Part shown: positions 32,305-39,887 of the stretch, piece by piece
Position numbering within the stretch: the first letter of the stretch is position 1
How the letters are laid out: each line of letters starts with the position of its first letter
Assembly: GCA_029289095.1 (NCBI GenBank)
Contig: JARFUG010000021.1
Coordinates: forward strand, 1-43,142
Source: Desulfuromonadales bacterium
GTDB taxonomy: Bacteria > Desulfobacterota > Desulfuromonadia > Desulfuromonadales > JACZKF01
Length of the DNA stretch: 43,142 nt
Reading direction: 5' to 3'
The notes under the pieces: generated by a model
Told to the model about the DNA's origin: nothing
The model's input: only the letters and a program-made list of their open reading frames with translations
Database searches by the model: none
Program-made: the position numbers and the translations under genes

Positions 32305-33225
32305 TCACTCCCTGAGCACGGGATGAAACTCTCCCGTCTCGGGATCCCATCGGTATCGGCCGGCGTCCCAGATTGTCTCGAGTTCGGACCAGTCGAGACG
32401 GACCCCTTCCATTTCGTCGAAAGCGTCCGAGGCCTGAAGCATTTCGCCGTCGTCGATGACGCCGTCGCCGTCAAGGTCTGCCCAGATGTAGGGAGCCGTC
32501 CGCACCTGCTGCGCCCCGGCGACGGAAACGGAGCCGCCGCGCCCGTTCAGATGCGCGACGACTTCCCCGCGGAAGGAGCCGAGTTCTCCCATCTGCGCCT
32601 CCGGGGAGACCCGCACCAGGTAGGAGACGGTCTGTCTCGCGTTCCCCGTCTTGAGAATCCAGCGGATCGTCCCCTCGACGTTGTCGAGGCTGGAGGCGGG
32701 GGGATAGGCCTCGATGACCATCCATCCGGGGGGGATGTTTTCCCGCAGAATGAGCCCTCCAGTCTCCCCGGCGACATCGAGACGAACCCGGACCGGGACG
32801 AGGCTCCCGGGCGCCGCATACCGGGGAAGGACGCGCTCGGCGCCGATCCGGACGTCGGGCTCCGCGTGATCGAAAGACAGCCAGTAGCCGCCGATCAAAA
32901 AAAGGATGAGCAGAGCGAGAAGGACGGAGCCGACCACGAGTCGTCGGGTCGGCTTCGGGCCGGGGGGCTGGGACTGGAGGGACTCGTCCGGGCCGGGCTC
33001 TGCCTGCCTCAGAATCTCATCGAGGGGGACTTCGAGGGCTTCGGCAAGCTTGAGGACGTTTTCGCGCTTGACGGTGGGATAGCGGTTGTTCTCCCAGCGC
33101 GAAATGGTATCGGTGGTTACGCCAACGACTTTCGCGATGTAGAGCTGCGTCAGCTTTTTCTCCTCGCGGATGCGGCGCACGGCAGATCCGTCGAGGCACA
33201 GTGTCGGCGATCGATTCTCATGCAT
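32305..33225 (-). CDS. Membrane-anchored XRE-family regulator with periplasmic EF-hand loop
   Basis: A 306-residue protein. Residues about 13-72 form an XRE HTH (VRRIREEKKLTQLYIAKVVGV; TDTISRWENNRYPTVKRE). A Pro-rich linker (76-93) is followed by one transmembrane helix (96-117), putting the C-terminal 185 residues in the periplasm. That domain has an immunoglobulin/beta-sandwich-like half (VRLDVAGETGGLILRENIPPGW...) and a perfect 12-residue EF-hand loop, DLDGDGVIDDGE (250-261; D250, D252, D254, G255, I257, E261), dockerin-like. The architecture recalls RodZ but sequence outside the HTH does not. Inferred role: calcium or cell-surface signal coupled to transcription. The ribosome-binding site GAGGAAATCTCA precedes ATG. 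Confidence 0.8.
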   Translation of the reverse strand: MHENRSPTLCLDGSAVRRIREEKKLTQLYIAKVVGVTTDTISRWENNRYPTVKRENVLKLAEALEVPLDEILRQAEPGPDESLQSQPPGPKPTRRLVVGSVLLALLILFLIGGYWLSFDHAEPDVRIGAERVLPRYAAPGSLVPVRVRLDVAGETGGLILRENIPPGWMVIEAYPPASSLDNVEGTIRWILKTGNARQTVSYLVRVSPEAQMGELGSFRGEVVAHLNGRGGSVSVAGAQQVRTAPYIWADLDGDGVIDDGEMLQASDAFDEMEGVRLDWSELETIWDAGRYRWDPETGEFHPVLRE

Positions 33226-33252
33226 TGAGATTTCCTCGGAAAAAACCTTGAA

Positions 33253-33282
33253 ATTGTAGCAAACCGCTCTCTAGCGAGTAAA
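33253..33282 (-). promoter_or_regulatory. Promoter of the XRE regulator with internal dyad
   Basis: On the minus strand TTTACT (33277-33282), 18-bp spacer, TACAAT (33253-33258). The spacer contains CGCT-CTCT-AGCG (33265-33276), a 4-bp-spaced dyad; a repressor bound there would block the promoter, so autoregulation is plausible. Confidence 0.45.
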
Positions 33283-33423
33283 CAGGAAAAGATTTGATAT
33301 GCCCTTGCCCGACATCGTCCCCTGTGCGATTTTGATTTTTTCTTTTCATCGCTCCCCATCTGGCACAAAACCACGACTCAAGCAGTTGATTTTGCGGCAA
33401 TTTTTCCCTGCAAATTTTTCCCG

Positions 33424-33452
33424 TTGACAGCAGATCCAAAGGGGAGTAAAGA
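33424..33452 (+). promoter_or_regulatory. Promoter of the ATP-grasp/GNAT/KamA operon
   Basis: TTGACA (33424-33429), 17-bp spacer, TAAAGA (33447-33452). Predicted start near 33459, leaving a ~150-nt untranslated leader before the ATG at 33608. Confidence 0.6.
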
Positions 33453-33509
33453 AGCGGCAACGGACGCGTTCCGGTGCGGGCACGCATATTGAAGTCAGCA
33501 TAAAAAGCG

Positions 33510-33602
33510 ACCCCTTTTTATAGCCGCCTGCCCCGTACCGAAAGAACCCTTCCGCCGTCCCCGCCGGGGAACTTCTTTCGTCAACAGGCTCAAAAAAGGG
33601 GT
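33510..33602 (+). promoter_or_regulatory. Structured leader that can sequester the first ribosome-binding site
   Basis: ACCCCTTTTT (33510-33519) is perfectly complementary to AAAAAGGGGT (33593-33602), which contains the Shine-Dalgarno sequence of the first ATP-grasp gene. Nested within this 10-bp stem is a second hairpin, CGAAAGAA (33539-33546) with TTCTTTCG (33573-33580), and inside that CCCC (33559-33562)-GCC-GGGG (33566-33569). The layout fits a translational switch. I cannot match it to a known riboswitch class. Confidence 0.55.
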
Positions 33603-33607
33603 TCAAT

Positions 33608-34681
33608 ATGCACGTCGCTCTCGCCTTCAATCTGAGGCGCGATTCCGCTTGCGAGCTGGAATCGTCCGCCGCCGCCGTTTCATCCACTTCCTCCGCCGAC
33701 GATCTCTATGCCGAATGGGACGACATCCACACCATCCAGGCCGTGGAGCGCGCACTCGCATCGCGCCATCGCGTCTCCCTGGTGGAGGCCGACCTCGACG
33801 CCTTCGGCAAGCTGCGCGCCCTGAAGCCCGACCTCGTCTTCAACATGGCCGAGGGGCTTTTCGGAAACAGCCGTGAGGCGCAGATCCCGGCCATCCTCGA
33901 CATGCTGGCCATCCCTTACACCGGCAGCGACCCCGTGACCCTGGGGATCTGCCTCGACAAGCGCCGCACCAAGGAGGTCCTCGCCTGGCACGGCGTCCCG
34001 ACGCCTCGCTTCTCGGTGGTAGAGAGTCTGCTCGAAATCCCCGCGCGCCTGCGCTATCCTCTTATGGTGAAGCCGATCCTCGAGGGATCGAGCAAAGGGG
34101 TGACCGACAAGGCGCTGGTGCGCGATCGCCGTGCTTTGGTGAAGCAGGTCGAGTGGGTCCTGTCGACCTACGGCCAGCCAGCGCTTATCGAAGAGTTTCT
34201 CCCCGGGCGCGAGTTCACCGTGGCCCTGCTCGGCAACGGCTCGTCGCTGCAGGTTCTGCCGATCGTTGAGATCAACCTCGACGCCCTCCCCCCCGGAGTG
34301 AGCCCCATCTACTCCTATGAAGCCAAGTGGCTCTGGGACACGGAGGAAAATCCCCTGGAGATCTTCTCCTGCCCCGCCCCTGTCGAACCGCTTCTTCAGC
34401 GCCAGATCGAGGAGATCTGCAAGAAGGCGTTTCGCGTCCTGGGATGCCGCGACTGGTGCCGCATCGACGTGCGTCTCGATCAGCGCGGACTTCCCCAGAT
34501 CATCGAACTCAACCCTCTCCCCGGCATTCTCCCCCGCCCTGAGCAGAATAGCTGCTTCCCCAAAGCGGCGCGGGCCGCCGGACTCTCCTACGATGCGCTG
34601 ATTCTGAGCGTGGTCGACGCGGCTGCCCAACGGCTCGGCCTCTGCGAGTGGGGGGAGAATGAGAATCGCCGTATCCTTTAA
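33608..34681 (+). CDS. ATP-grasp ligase, D-Ala-D-Ala-ligase-like (first of two)
   Basis: A 357-residue ATP-grasp enzyme joining a carboxylate to an amine via an acyl-phosphate. Motifs: N-terminal LVFNMAEGLFGNSREAQIPAILDML (Ddl-like, ~78-102), lysine of RYPLMVKPILEGSSKGV (ATP and flexible loop, ~150-170), ALIEEFLPGREFTVALLG, and RIDVRLDQRGLPQIIELNPLPG with Mg-binding residues near 290-312. True Ddl enzymes make cell-wall D-Ala-D-Ala, but no mur genes are near, and pairing with a second ATP-grasp, a GNAT and KamA argues for a dedicated pathway. Start: AAAGGGG precedes ATG. It overlaps the next gene by 23 bp. Confidence 0.87.
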   Translation: MHVALAFNLRRDSACELESSAAAVSSTSSADDLYAEWDDIHTIQAVERALASRHRVSLVEADLDAFGKLRALKPDLVFNMAEGLFGNSREAQIPAILDMLAIPYTGSDPVTLGICLDKRRTKEVLAWHGVPTPRFSVVESLLEIPARLRYPLMVKPILEGSSKGVTDKALVRDRRALVKQVEWVLSTYGQPALIEEFLPGREFTVALLGNGSSLQVLPIVEINLDALPPGVSPIYSYEAKWLWDTEENPLEIFSCPAPVEPLLQRQIEEICKKAFRVLGCRDWCRIDVRLDQRGLPQIIELNPLPGILPRPEQNSCFPKAARAAGLSYDALILSVVDAAAQRLGLCEWGENENRRIL

Positions 34682-35675
34682 CCGCGTCCCCCCGACATTG
34701 CTGCGCGGCGAGTCGGCCGATCGCATTTCCGAGGAAGGGGCTGAAGTCGAAGCCGAAGCCGTCTGCCGGACCCTTTCGGAGATCGGATACGAACCGGCGC
34801 CGGTTCCCCTCGGCGAGGACATCGAAGCCTTCGTCCGCGAACTGCGCCTGTGCTCCCCCGCGATCGTCTTCAATCTCTGTGAGGGATTCTGGGGAGACAG
34901 CAGAAAGGAGATGCACGTCGCGGCCCTTCTGGAGCTGCTCGGCTACACCTACACGGGCGCTCCCCCCTTGTGCCTCGGGCTGACGCAGGACAAGGCCCGC
35001 ACCAAGGACCTGCTGGTGCGCCACGGCCTGCCGACGCCGGGGTACGCCCTCGCGAGAGTCGGCGAAGCGTTTCCGAAAGCTCTCGACCTGTGCTGGCCCC
35101 TCTTCGTCAAGCCCCGCTTCGAGGACGCCTCTCTCGGAATCACCTCCGAGAGCATCGTCGAGACCGAAGAGGCCCTGCACCGGCGCATCCGCTATATCCA
35201 CGAGACCTACCATCAGGACGCCCTCATGGAGGAGTTCATCGAGGGGCGCGAATTCAATGCCGCGCTCATCGGCTCGGCCCCCTTCGAGACCCTCCCTCTT
35301 TCGGAAATCCGTTTCGGCAAAGGACTCGCCCGCCCCATCGTGAGCTACGACGGCAAATGGCGGGAAGACTCCTCCGAATACCAGAAGACGCAGCCCCTCT
35401 GCCCGGCGCCTCTGCGATCGAGGGAGGACCTCCTTTTGCGCGATGTCTCCCTGCGCGCCTGCAAACTGCTCGGGTGTCGTGATTACGCCCGTGTCGACAT
35501 CCGGTTGCGCGACGGCGTCCCCTACATTCTCGAGGTCAATGCCAATCCCGACATCTCCCCGGAGGCCGGCCTGGCGAGGGCGGCGCGGGCGGGACGGATC
35601 AGCTATCACAACCTTATAGAGCGCATCGTCACAATGGCGCTCAAGCGCAAGGAGAACGTCCATGCGAAAGCTTGA
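34659..35675 (+). CDS. ATP-grasp ligase, D-Ala-D-Ala-ligase-like (second of two)
   Basis: A 338-residue ATP-grasp protein, sister to the first but well diverged. Conserved parts: VFNLCEGFWGDSRKEMHVAALLELL, GAPPLCLGLTQDKARTKDLL (substrate/ATP side), LFVKPRFEDASLGI, ALMEEFIEGREFNAALIG and RVDIRLRDGVPYILEVNANPD near 286-306. The loop reads DASLGI rather than the EGSSKGV of the first paralogue, which suggests a different substrate. Its ATG lies inside the end of the first ligase gene (23-bp overlap), implying coupled translation. It overlaps the GNAT gene by 14 bp. Confidence 0.87.
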   Translation: MRIAVSFNRVPPTLLRGESADRISEEGAEVEAEAVCRTLSEIGYEPAPVPLGEDIEAFVRELRLCSPAIVFNLCEGFWGDSRKEMHVAALLELLGYTYTGAPPLCLGLTQDKARTKDLLVRHGLPTPGYALARVGEAFPKALDLCWPLFVKPRFEDASLGITSESIVETEEALHRRIRYIHETYHQDALMEEFIEGREFNAALIGSAPFETLPLSEIRFGKGLARPIVSYDGKWREDSSEYQKTQPLCPAPLRSREDLLLRDVSLRACKLLGCRDYARVDIRLRDGVPYILEVNANPDISPEAGLARAARAGRISYHNLIERIVTMALKRKENVHAKA

Positions 35676-36144
35676 AGCCGCAGACCTGCCGGAACTCACC
35701 CGCATCCTGCGACAGACCGAGGCCTTCACCCCGGTCGAAATCGACTGCGCCCTCGAACTGCTGCAGATCGTCCTGGACGACCCGTCTCAGACCGACTACC
35801 TCGTCGCCGTCGCCGAGGCGAAGGGGCGCATCGCCGGCTACGTCCTCTACGGTCCGGTCCCCCTCACGCAAGGGACGTACGACATCTACTGGATTGCTAC
35901 CGATCCGGCCCTTCACGGCCAGGGGTTCGGCCGGCTCCTGATGGAACATGCCGAAGCCGACGCCAGCGCCAGGGGCGCTCGCATGATCTGCCTGGAGACC
36001 TCCTCGCAGGGGAGCTACAGCCGCACCCGAAGTTTCTACGACAGGGCCGGGTACGTGGAAGAGTCGCGCATTCGCGATTTCTACCGTCCCGGTGACGACC
36101 GCATCACTTACGTCAAACGTTTTCCACAGAAGAAGGAGAACTGA
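35662..36144 (+). CDS. GNAT-family N-acetyltransferase
   Basis: A 160-residue acetyltransferase with the GNAT acetyl-CoA loop HGQGFGRLLMEHAE (101-114) and the preceding strand IYWIATDPALHG. It ends in the family's usual FYDRAGYVEESRIRDFY segment. Substrate unknown; placed after two ligases and before KamA it may acetylate the amino group of the aminomutase product, as AblB does for beta-lysine (inference). The ATG lies within the preceding ATP-grasp gene; the next gene starts 5 bp after its stop. Confidence 0.9.
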   Translation: MRKLEAADLPELTRILRQTEAFTPVEIDCALELLQIVLDDPSQTDYLVAVAEAKGRIAGYVLYGPVPLTQGTYDIYWIATDPALHGQGFGRLLMEHAEADASARGARMICLETSSQGSYSRTRSFYDRAGYVEESRIRDFYRPGDDRITYVKRFPQKKEN

Positions 36145-36149
36145 AGAGG

Positions 36150-37238
36150 ATGGAAACGTGGCAAAAACTGCTGCAGGCGAGCATCACCCGCCCCGCCGAC
36201 CTCACCCGTCGTTTCGGCATCGATTCTCGCCCCCTCGAAGAGGTGGCGGAGCGCTACCCCATGCGCGTCAACCCGTACTACCTCAGCCTGATCAAATCCG
36301 CAGGCGACCCGATCTGGCGCCAGGCCGTTCCGAGTGCTGAAGAACTGACCGACTTCACCTGCCCGGAGGACCCCCTGGAGGAGGAGAACCAGAGTCCGGT
36401 TCCCAACCTGGTGCACCGGTACCCCGACCGCGTCCTTTTTCTGGTCTGCTCCGAGTGCGCCATGTACTGCCGCTTCTGCACCCGCAAACGCAAGGTGGGG
36501 GGCGAAGAGATGGCGATCACCCGCACTTCGATCGAGGAAGGGCTTGCCTATATCCGCAGCCGTCCCGAGATTCGCGACGTCATCCTCTCAGGCGGCGACC
36601 CTCTTCTTCTTTCGGATGAACGCCTCGAGGAGATACTGAAGGCCTTGAGGGCGATTCCGACGGTGGAGATCATCCGCATCGGCACCCGAATCCCCGTCGT
36701 ACTTCCCCAACGCATCACCCCCGCGCTGGTGCGGGTGCTGCGCCGCCATCATCCGCTGTACATCAACACCCATTTCAATCACCCCGACGAGATCACCGAG
36801 AGCTCTTCGCGCGCCTGCGCTCGCCTGGCCGACGCGGGAATCCCCCTCGGGAACCAGACGGTCCTGCTGCGCGGCGTCAACGACGATCCTTCGACGATGA
36901 AGCGCCTCATGCAGAAGCTCCTCGCCATCCGCGTCAAGCCGTACTACATCTACCAGGCCGACATGGTGAAGGGGACCGACCATTTCCGCACCAGCGTAGA
37001 AGAAGGGCTCGAGATCGTGCGCGCCCTCCGCGGACACACCTCCGGAATGGCCTCGCCCGCCTATGTCATCGACGCCCCCGGCGGCGGCGGCAAGATTCCC
37101 CTGCTGCCCGACTATCTGCAGAACCTTGGTGAAAACGTTGTGCTGAAGAACTATCTCGGCGAGAGCTACACCTACCGCAATCCGCCTCGGCCGGCCGAGG
37201 CGGAGGAGTCGCGTCGGGTTGTCAACGCTCATCCATGA
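36150..37238 (+). CDS. KamA-family radical SAM aminomutase
   Basis: A 362-residue radical SAM enzyme related to lysine 2,3-aminomutase. The [4Fe-4S] motif CAMYCRFC (C103, C107, C110) is followed by TRKRKVG. The C-terminal segment HTSGMASPAYVIDAPGGGGK ends in K315, the PLP lysine position, and D308 plus D271 (YQADMVKGTDHFR) align by motif with the aspartates that hold the lysine epsilon-amino group in Clostridium lysine aminomutase. Glutamate 2,3-aminomutases replace those positions, and EpmB enzymes lack the GGGGK motif. Thus a basic amino acid, probably lysine, is the favoured substrate. It is shorter than typical KamA (~416) because the C-terminal oligomerisation part is trimmed. Last gene of the operon, followed by a terminator. 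Confidence 0.9.
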   Translation: METWQKLLQASITRPADLTRRFGIDSRPLEEVAERYPMRVNPYYLSLIKSAGDPIWRQAVPSAEELTDFTCPEDPLEEENQSPVPNLVHRYPDRVLFLVCSECAMYCRFCTRKRKVGGEEMAITRTSIEEGLAYIRSRPEIRDVILSGGDPLLLSDERLEEILKALRAIPTVEIIRIGTRIPVVLPQRITPALVRVLRRHHPLYINTHFNHPDEITESSSRACARLADAGIPLGNQTVLLRGVNDDPSTMKRLMQKLLAIRVKPYYIYQADMVKGTDHFRTSVEEGLEIVRALRGHTSGMASPAYVIDAPGGGGKIPLLPDYLQNLGENVVLKNYLGESYTYRNPPRPAEAEESRRVVNAHP

Positions 37239-37254
37239 GCCCGTTCTTACAGGC

Positions 37255-37292
37255 AAAAACTCGGACGAAAATCTTTTCGTCCGAGTTTTTTT
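37255..37292 (+). terminator. Intrinsic terminator of the ATP-grasp/GNAT/KamA operon
   Basis: Arms AAAAACTCGGACGAAAA and TTTTCGTCCGAGTTTTT, 17/17 paired with a 2-nt loop, then T-run. Strong. Confidence 0.92.
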
Positions 37293-37295
37293 CTC

Positions 37296-37324
37296 TTGCA
37301 ATCGCAGCTACATGGATGTATTGT
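37296..37324 (+). promoter_or_regulatory. Promoter of predicted small RNA 1
   Basis: TTGCAA (37296-37301), 17-bp spacer, TATTGT (37319-37324), starting 4 bp after the operon terminator. Confidence 0.45.
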
Positions 37325-37330
37325 ATCGAC

Positions 37331-37398
37331 ATCTGACGGCCGCAAGGCCTCAGTGAACCCCGTACTCTCCCCCCCCTCCGAGTGCGGGGTTCTTTTTT
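37331..37398 (+). ncRNA. Predicted ~68-nt small RNA 1 with C-rich terminator loop
   Basis: No ORF. From the predicted start: a 5' hairpin GGCC-GCAA-GGCC (GNRA loop, 37338-37349), then a terminator with 13-bp arms GAACCCCGTACTC and GAGTGCGGGGTTC (37355-37367, 37380-37392; one G-U) and TTTTTT. Its 12-nt loop (37368-37379) is TCCCCCCCCTCC, similar to the 16S anti-Shine-Dalgarno CCUCC. See the sister RNA 2 with the same plan. Confidence 0.5.
37355..37398 (+). terminator. Terminator of small RNA 1
   Basis: 13-bp arms around a C-rich 12-nt loop, followed by six T. No protein gene lies between it and the previous terminator. Confidence 0.8.
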
Positions 37399-37408
37399 AA
37401 CTTTACCC

Positions 37409-37437
37409 TTGCCCGCTGATACAGTTCACCGTAACAT
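37409..37437 (+). promoter_or_regulatory. Promoter of predicted small RNA 2
   Basis: TTGCCC (37409-37414), 17-bp spacer, TAACAT (37432-37437). Same geometry as the preceding unit. Confidence 0.4.
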
Positions 37438-37443
37438 ACATCA

Positions 37444-37510
37444 TCAATTTGTCCCGGCCCAGGTCGGGAGTTCGCCCCGTGATTCCCCCTCCTTCACGGG
37501 GCATTTTTTT
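37444..37510 (+). ncRNA. Predicted ~67-nt small RNA 2 (sibling of RNA 1)
   Basis: No ORF. A 5' hairpin TCCCG..CGGGA (37452-37469) precedes a 9-bp terminator GCCCCGTGA/TCACGGGGC (37474-37482, 37494-37502) with 11-nt loop TTCCCCCTCCT and seven T. Both loops share CCCCCTCC. Same spacing plan as RNA 1, so the pair looks like a duplicated regulatory RNA unit. Confidence 0.5.
37474..37510 (+). terminator. Terminator of small RNA 2
   Basis: 9/9 paired arms, C-rich loop, seven T. Third intrinsic terminator within 260 bp. Confidence 0.8.
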
Positions 37511-37519
37511 ATCCCGCCC

Positions 37520-37690
37520 CCCGACCCCCCCGGCTCATCGCCCCCCCCCCCTGTTGCACAGAGCGAGGCGACCCCCCCGGCTCTACGAGCCACCCCCCCT
37601 GTTGCACAGGGGGGGCAAAGCCATGTCCCCCCTATGCAATAGGGGGGAAGGCCGCTCGCGGCCAGGAGGTCGCTCCCAACTCCCAACTCC
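37520..37690. repeat. C/G-run palindromes, duplicated block and CAACTCC remnant
   Basis: A ~40-bp block (ACCCCCCCGGCTC.., CCCCCCTGTTGCACAG) occurs twice (about 37522-37562 and 37571-37610). Two palindromes follow: C6TGT-N3-ACAG6 (37594-37615) and C6TAT-GCA-ATAG6 (37627-37647), of the same design as the palindromes inside uvrA. A short CTCCCAACTCCCAACTCC array closes the region just before the YyaL gene. No ORF is supported. Confidence 0.75.
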
Positions 37691-37751
37691 TGTTGCCCCT
37701 TCCCGCTCCGATGCTACTGTTTAAGAACAACCTTCCATCGAAGGAGTCCTC

Positions 37752-39884
37752 ATGGAACGCAACATCTCCCGGGAAGATGCCGTCCTTCGTCTTTCCCGCA
37801 TAGACACCTCCGCCCTTCCTCCCGACGGCGGTCCCGATTTCAACCGGCTGATCTTCGAAAAGAGCCCTTATCTGCTGCAGCATGCAGAGAATCCCATCGA
37901 CTGGCATCCGTGGGGGGACGAGGCTTTCGATCGCGCCCGCAGGGAAGACAAGCCGGTTTTCGTCTCCATCGGCTATTCGACCTGCCATTGGTGCCATGTC
38001 ATGGAGCACGAGTCGTTCGAGGACGAAGAGGTCGCCCGCACCCTCAACCGCGCTTTCGTCTCCATCAAGGTCGACCGGGAGGAGCGCCCTGATGTGGACG
38101 CCACCTACATGACCGTCTGCCAGATGATGACAGGCGGGGGGGGATGGCCATTGAACCTCCTTCTGACGCCGCAACGCACGCCCTTTTTTGCCGCGACCTA
38201 CCTCCCCAGGGAGGGCCGCAGAGGGATGCCGGGGTTCATTCCGCTTCTGGAGAAGGTCGCGCAGATGTGGGCAAACGACCGCGCCCGTCTGGTCCAAAGC
38301 GCCGATGAGGTCAAAAGCGCTCTGGAGAGGCTTCTCAGGGAGGAATACGCCGAAGGGGAACTGGGGGAGACGCCCCTTCGCGGCGCCTTCGACGACTTCC
38401 TCCAGAACTTCGATCGGCAGAACGGAGGATTCGGCGACGCGCCCAAATTTCCGACGCCCCACAACCTTTCGTTCCTTCTGCGCTACGCCCAGCGCACCGG
38501 CGAGGAGCAGGCCCTCAACATGGCTCTTCGGACTCTTCAGGCGATGCGCCTGGGGGGGATCTACGACCAGCTCGGTTTCGGGCTTCATCGCTACTCGGTC
38601 GATGCACGCTGGCTCGTCCCCCATTTCGAGAAGATGCTCTACGACCAGGCGCTGACGGCACTGGCCTGTCTCGACGCCTTCCAGATCAGCGGCGACGACT
38701 TCTTCGGACAGTCGGCCCGCGAGATCCTGGCGTACGTGCAACGGGACCTCGCTGGTCCCGACGGGGGGTTCTGCTGCGGCGAGGACGCCGATTCGGAAGG
38801 GGCTGAGGGGACGTTCTACGTTTGGACGCCCGCGCAGATCGAGGAGATCCTTGGAGCCGATCTCGCGGCGGTCTTTTGCCGCAGCTACGGCATCACCGCC
38901 GAGGGGAACTTCGAAGGCAAAAATATTCCCCATCTGCGCGAGGACCTCGCCGCACTGGCGCAAGAGGCCGGGGTCAGGCTTGATGAACTCGCGGCGACTC
39001 TCGAACAGGCGAGAAGCCCGCTCTTCGAAGCGCGCCAGGGGCGCATTCGCCCTCATCGCGACGACAAGATCATCACCAGTTGGAACGGTCTGACCATCGC
39101 CGCCCTTGCACGGGCGGCAGCGATTTTCGAAGACCGGACGGCGCTCGCGGCGGCCATTTCCGCCGCGAACTTTGTTCTGGAGCGGATGCGGACCCCGCAA
39201 GGGCGGCTCCTGCGCCGCTATCGCGCAGGAGAAGCGGCGATCCCGGCCTTCCTGGAGGACTATGCCTTCTTCGTATGGGGACTCATCGAAATCTACATGG
39301 CCGATTTCGACCCCTCGATCCTCCGGAGCGCCGTGGAGTTGACCGAAGAGATGGAGAAACTCTTCGCAGATGCAAAAGGTGGGTATTTCGACAACGGCGC
39401 CGATGCCGAGGAGGTCCTCGTCCGGGGCAAATCGGCCCAGGACGGCGCCCTCCCCTCGGGGAACTCGGTGGCCGCCCTCAACCTCTATCGCCTCGCCGAC
39501 CTCACCGGCAACGCAAGCTTCGAAAACCGGGCCGAACGCCTCCTTCGCGCCCACCTTCCCCAGGTCGAGCGCTACCCTTCGGCCTTCACGCAGATGCTCA
39601 TCGCCCTCGATTACGCCCTCGGCCCCCGGCAGCAGATCGTCCTCGTCCCCGGCGACGACGAACGTCCCCTGGCGGAGATGCTTCAGGCGCTGCGGCGCCG
39701 TTTTCTGCCCTGCACCGTCGTTGTGCTTCATCGTCCGGGAGACGCAGTCCTGGAAGGCATATCGTCGATCGTGGAAGGGAAAGAGTCCGTTGAGGGACGG
39801 GCGGCCGCCTACGTGTGCATGGACAGAAGCTGCCGCGCAGCGGTGACATCGGTTGCGGAATTGGAAGAGTTGCTCGGGAACTAA
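37752..39884 (+). CDS. YyaL/DUF255-type thioredoxin-fold protein (SSP411-like)
   Basis: A 710-residue two-part protein. The N-terminal ~170 residues are a thioredoxin fold carrying the canonical CHWC (C78-C81) in [20 protein letters not shown]. The remaining ~500 residues follow the alpha/alpha toroid (six-hairpin glycosidase-like) pattern, e.g. [54 protein letters not shown] and [15 protein letters not shown]. The family is broadly conserved in bacteria and eukaryotes (SPATA20/SSP411); its activity is not established, possibly redox or sugar-related. Strong ribosome-binding site GAAGGAG. Stands alone on this strand, followed by a heptamer-array hairpin. Confidence 0.92.
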   Translation: MERNISREDAVLRLSRIDTSALPPDGGPDFNRLIFEKSPYLLQHAENPIDWHPWGDEAFDRARREDKPVFVSIGYSTCHWCHVMEHESFEDEEVARTLNRAFVSIKVDREERPDVDATYMTVCQMMTGGGGWPLNLLLTPQRTPFFAATYLPREGRRGMPGFIPLLEKVAQMWANDRARLVQSADEVKSALERLLREEYAEGELGETPLRGAFDDFLQNFDRQNGGFGDAPKFPTPHNLSFLLRYAQRTGEEQALNMALRTLQAMRLGGIYDQLGFGLHRYSVDARWLVPHFEKMLYDQALTALACLDAFQISGDDFFGQSAREILAYVQRDLAGPDGGFCCGEDADSEGAEGTFYVWTPAQIEEILGADLAAVFCRSYGITAEGNFEGKNIPHLREDLAALAQEAGVRLDELAATLEQARSPLFEARQGRIRPHRDDKIITSWNGLTIAALARAAAIFEDRTALAAAISAANFVLERMRTPQGRLLRRYRAGEAAIPAFLEDYAFFVWGLIEIYMADFDPSILRSAVELTEEMEKLFADAKGGYFDNGADAEEVLVRGKSAQDGALPSGNSVAALNLYRLADLTGNASFENRAERLLRAHLPQVERYPSAFTQMLIALDYALGPRQQIVLVPGDDERPLAEMLQALRRRFLPCTVVVLHRPGDAVLEGISSIVEGKESVEGRAAAYVCMDRSCRAAVTSVAELEELLGN

Positions 39885-39887
39885 GCA

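Noticed and set aside
33680-34873. 397-codon open frame on the - strand across the ATP-grasp genes
   Set aside because: It spans two genes that have conserved ATP-grasp motifs and overlapping starts on the + strand.
36150-37238. KamA-like gene as EpmB (EF-P modification)
   Set aside because: It keeps the DAPGGGGK segment and both lysine-binding aspartates; EpmB-type proteins lack that GGGGK segment, and no efp or epmA is near.
37632-39731. 699-codon open frame on the - strand opposite the YyaL-like gene
   Set aside because: No domain pattern, and the opposite strand has a clear CHWC thioredoxin motif and a strong start signal.
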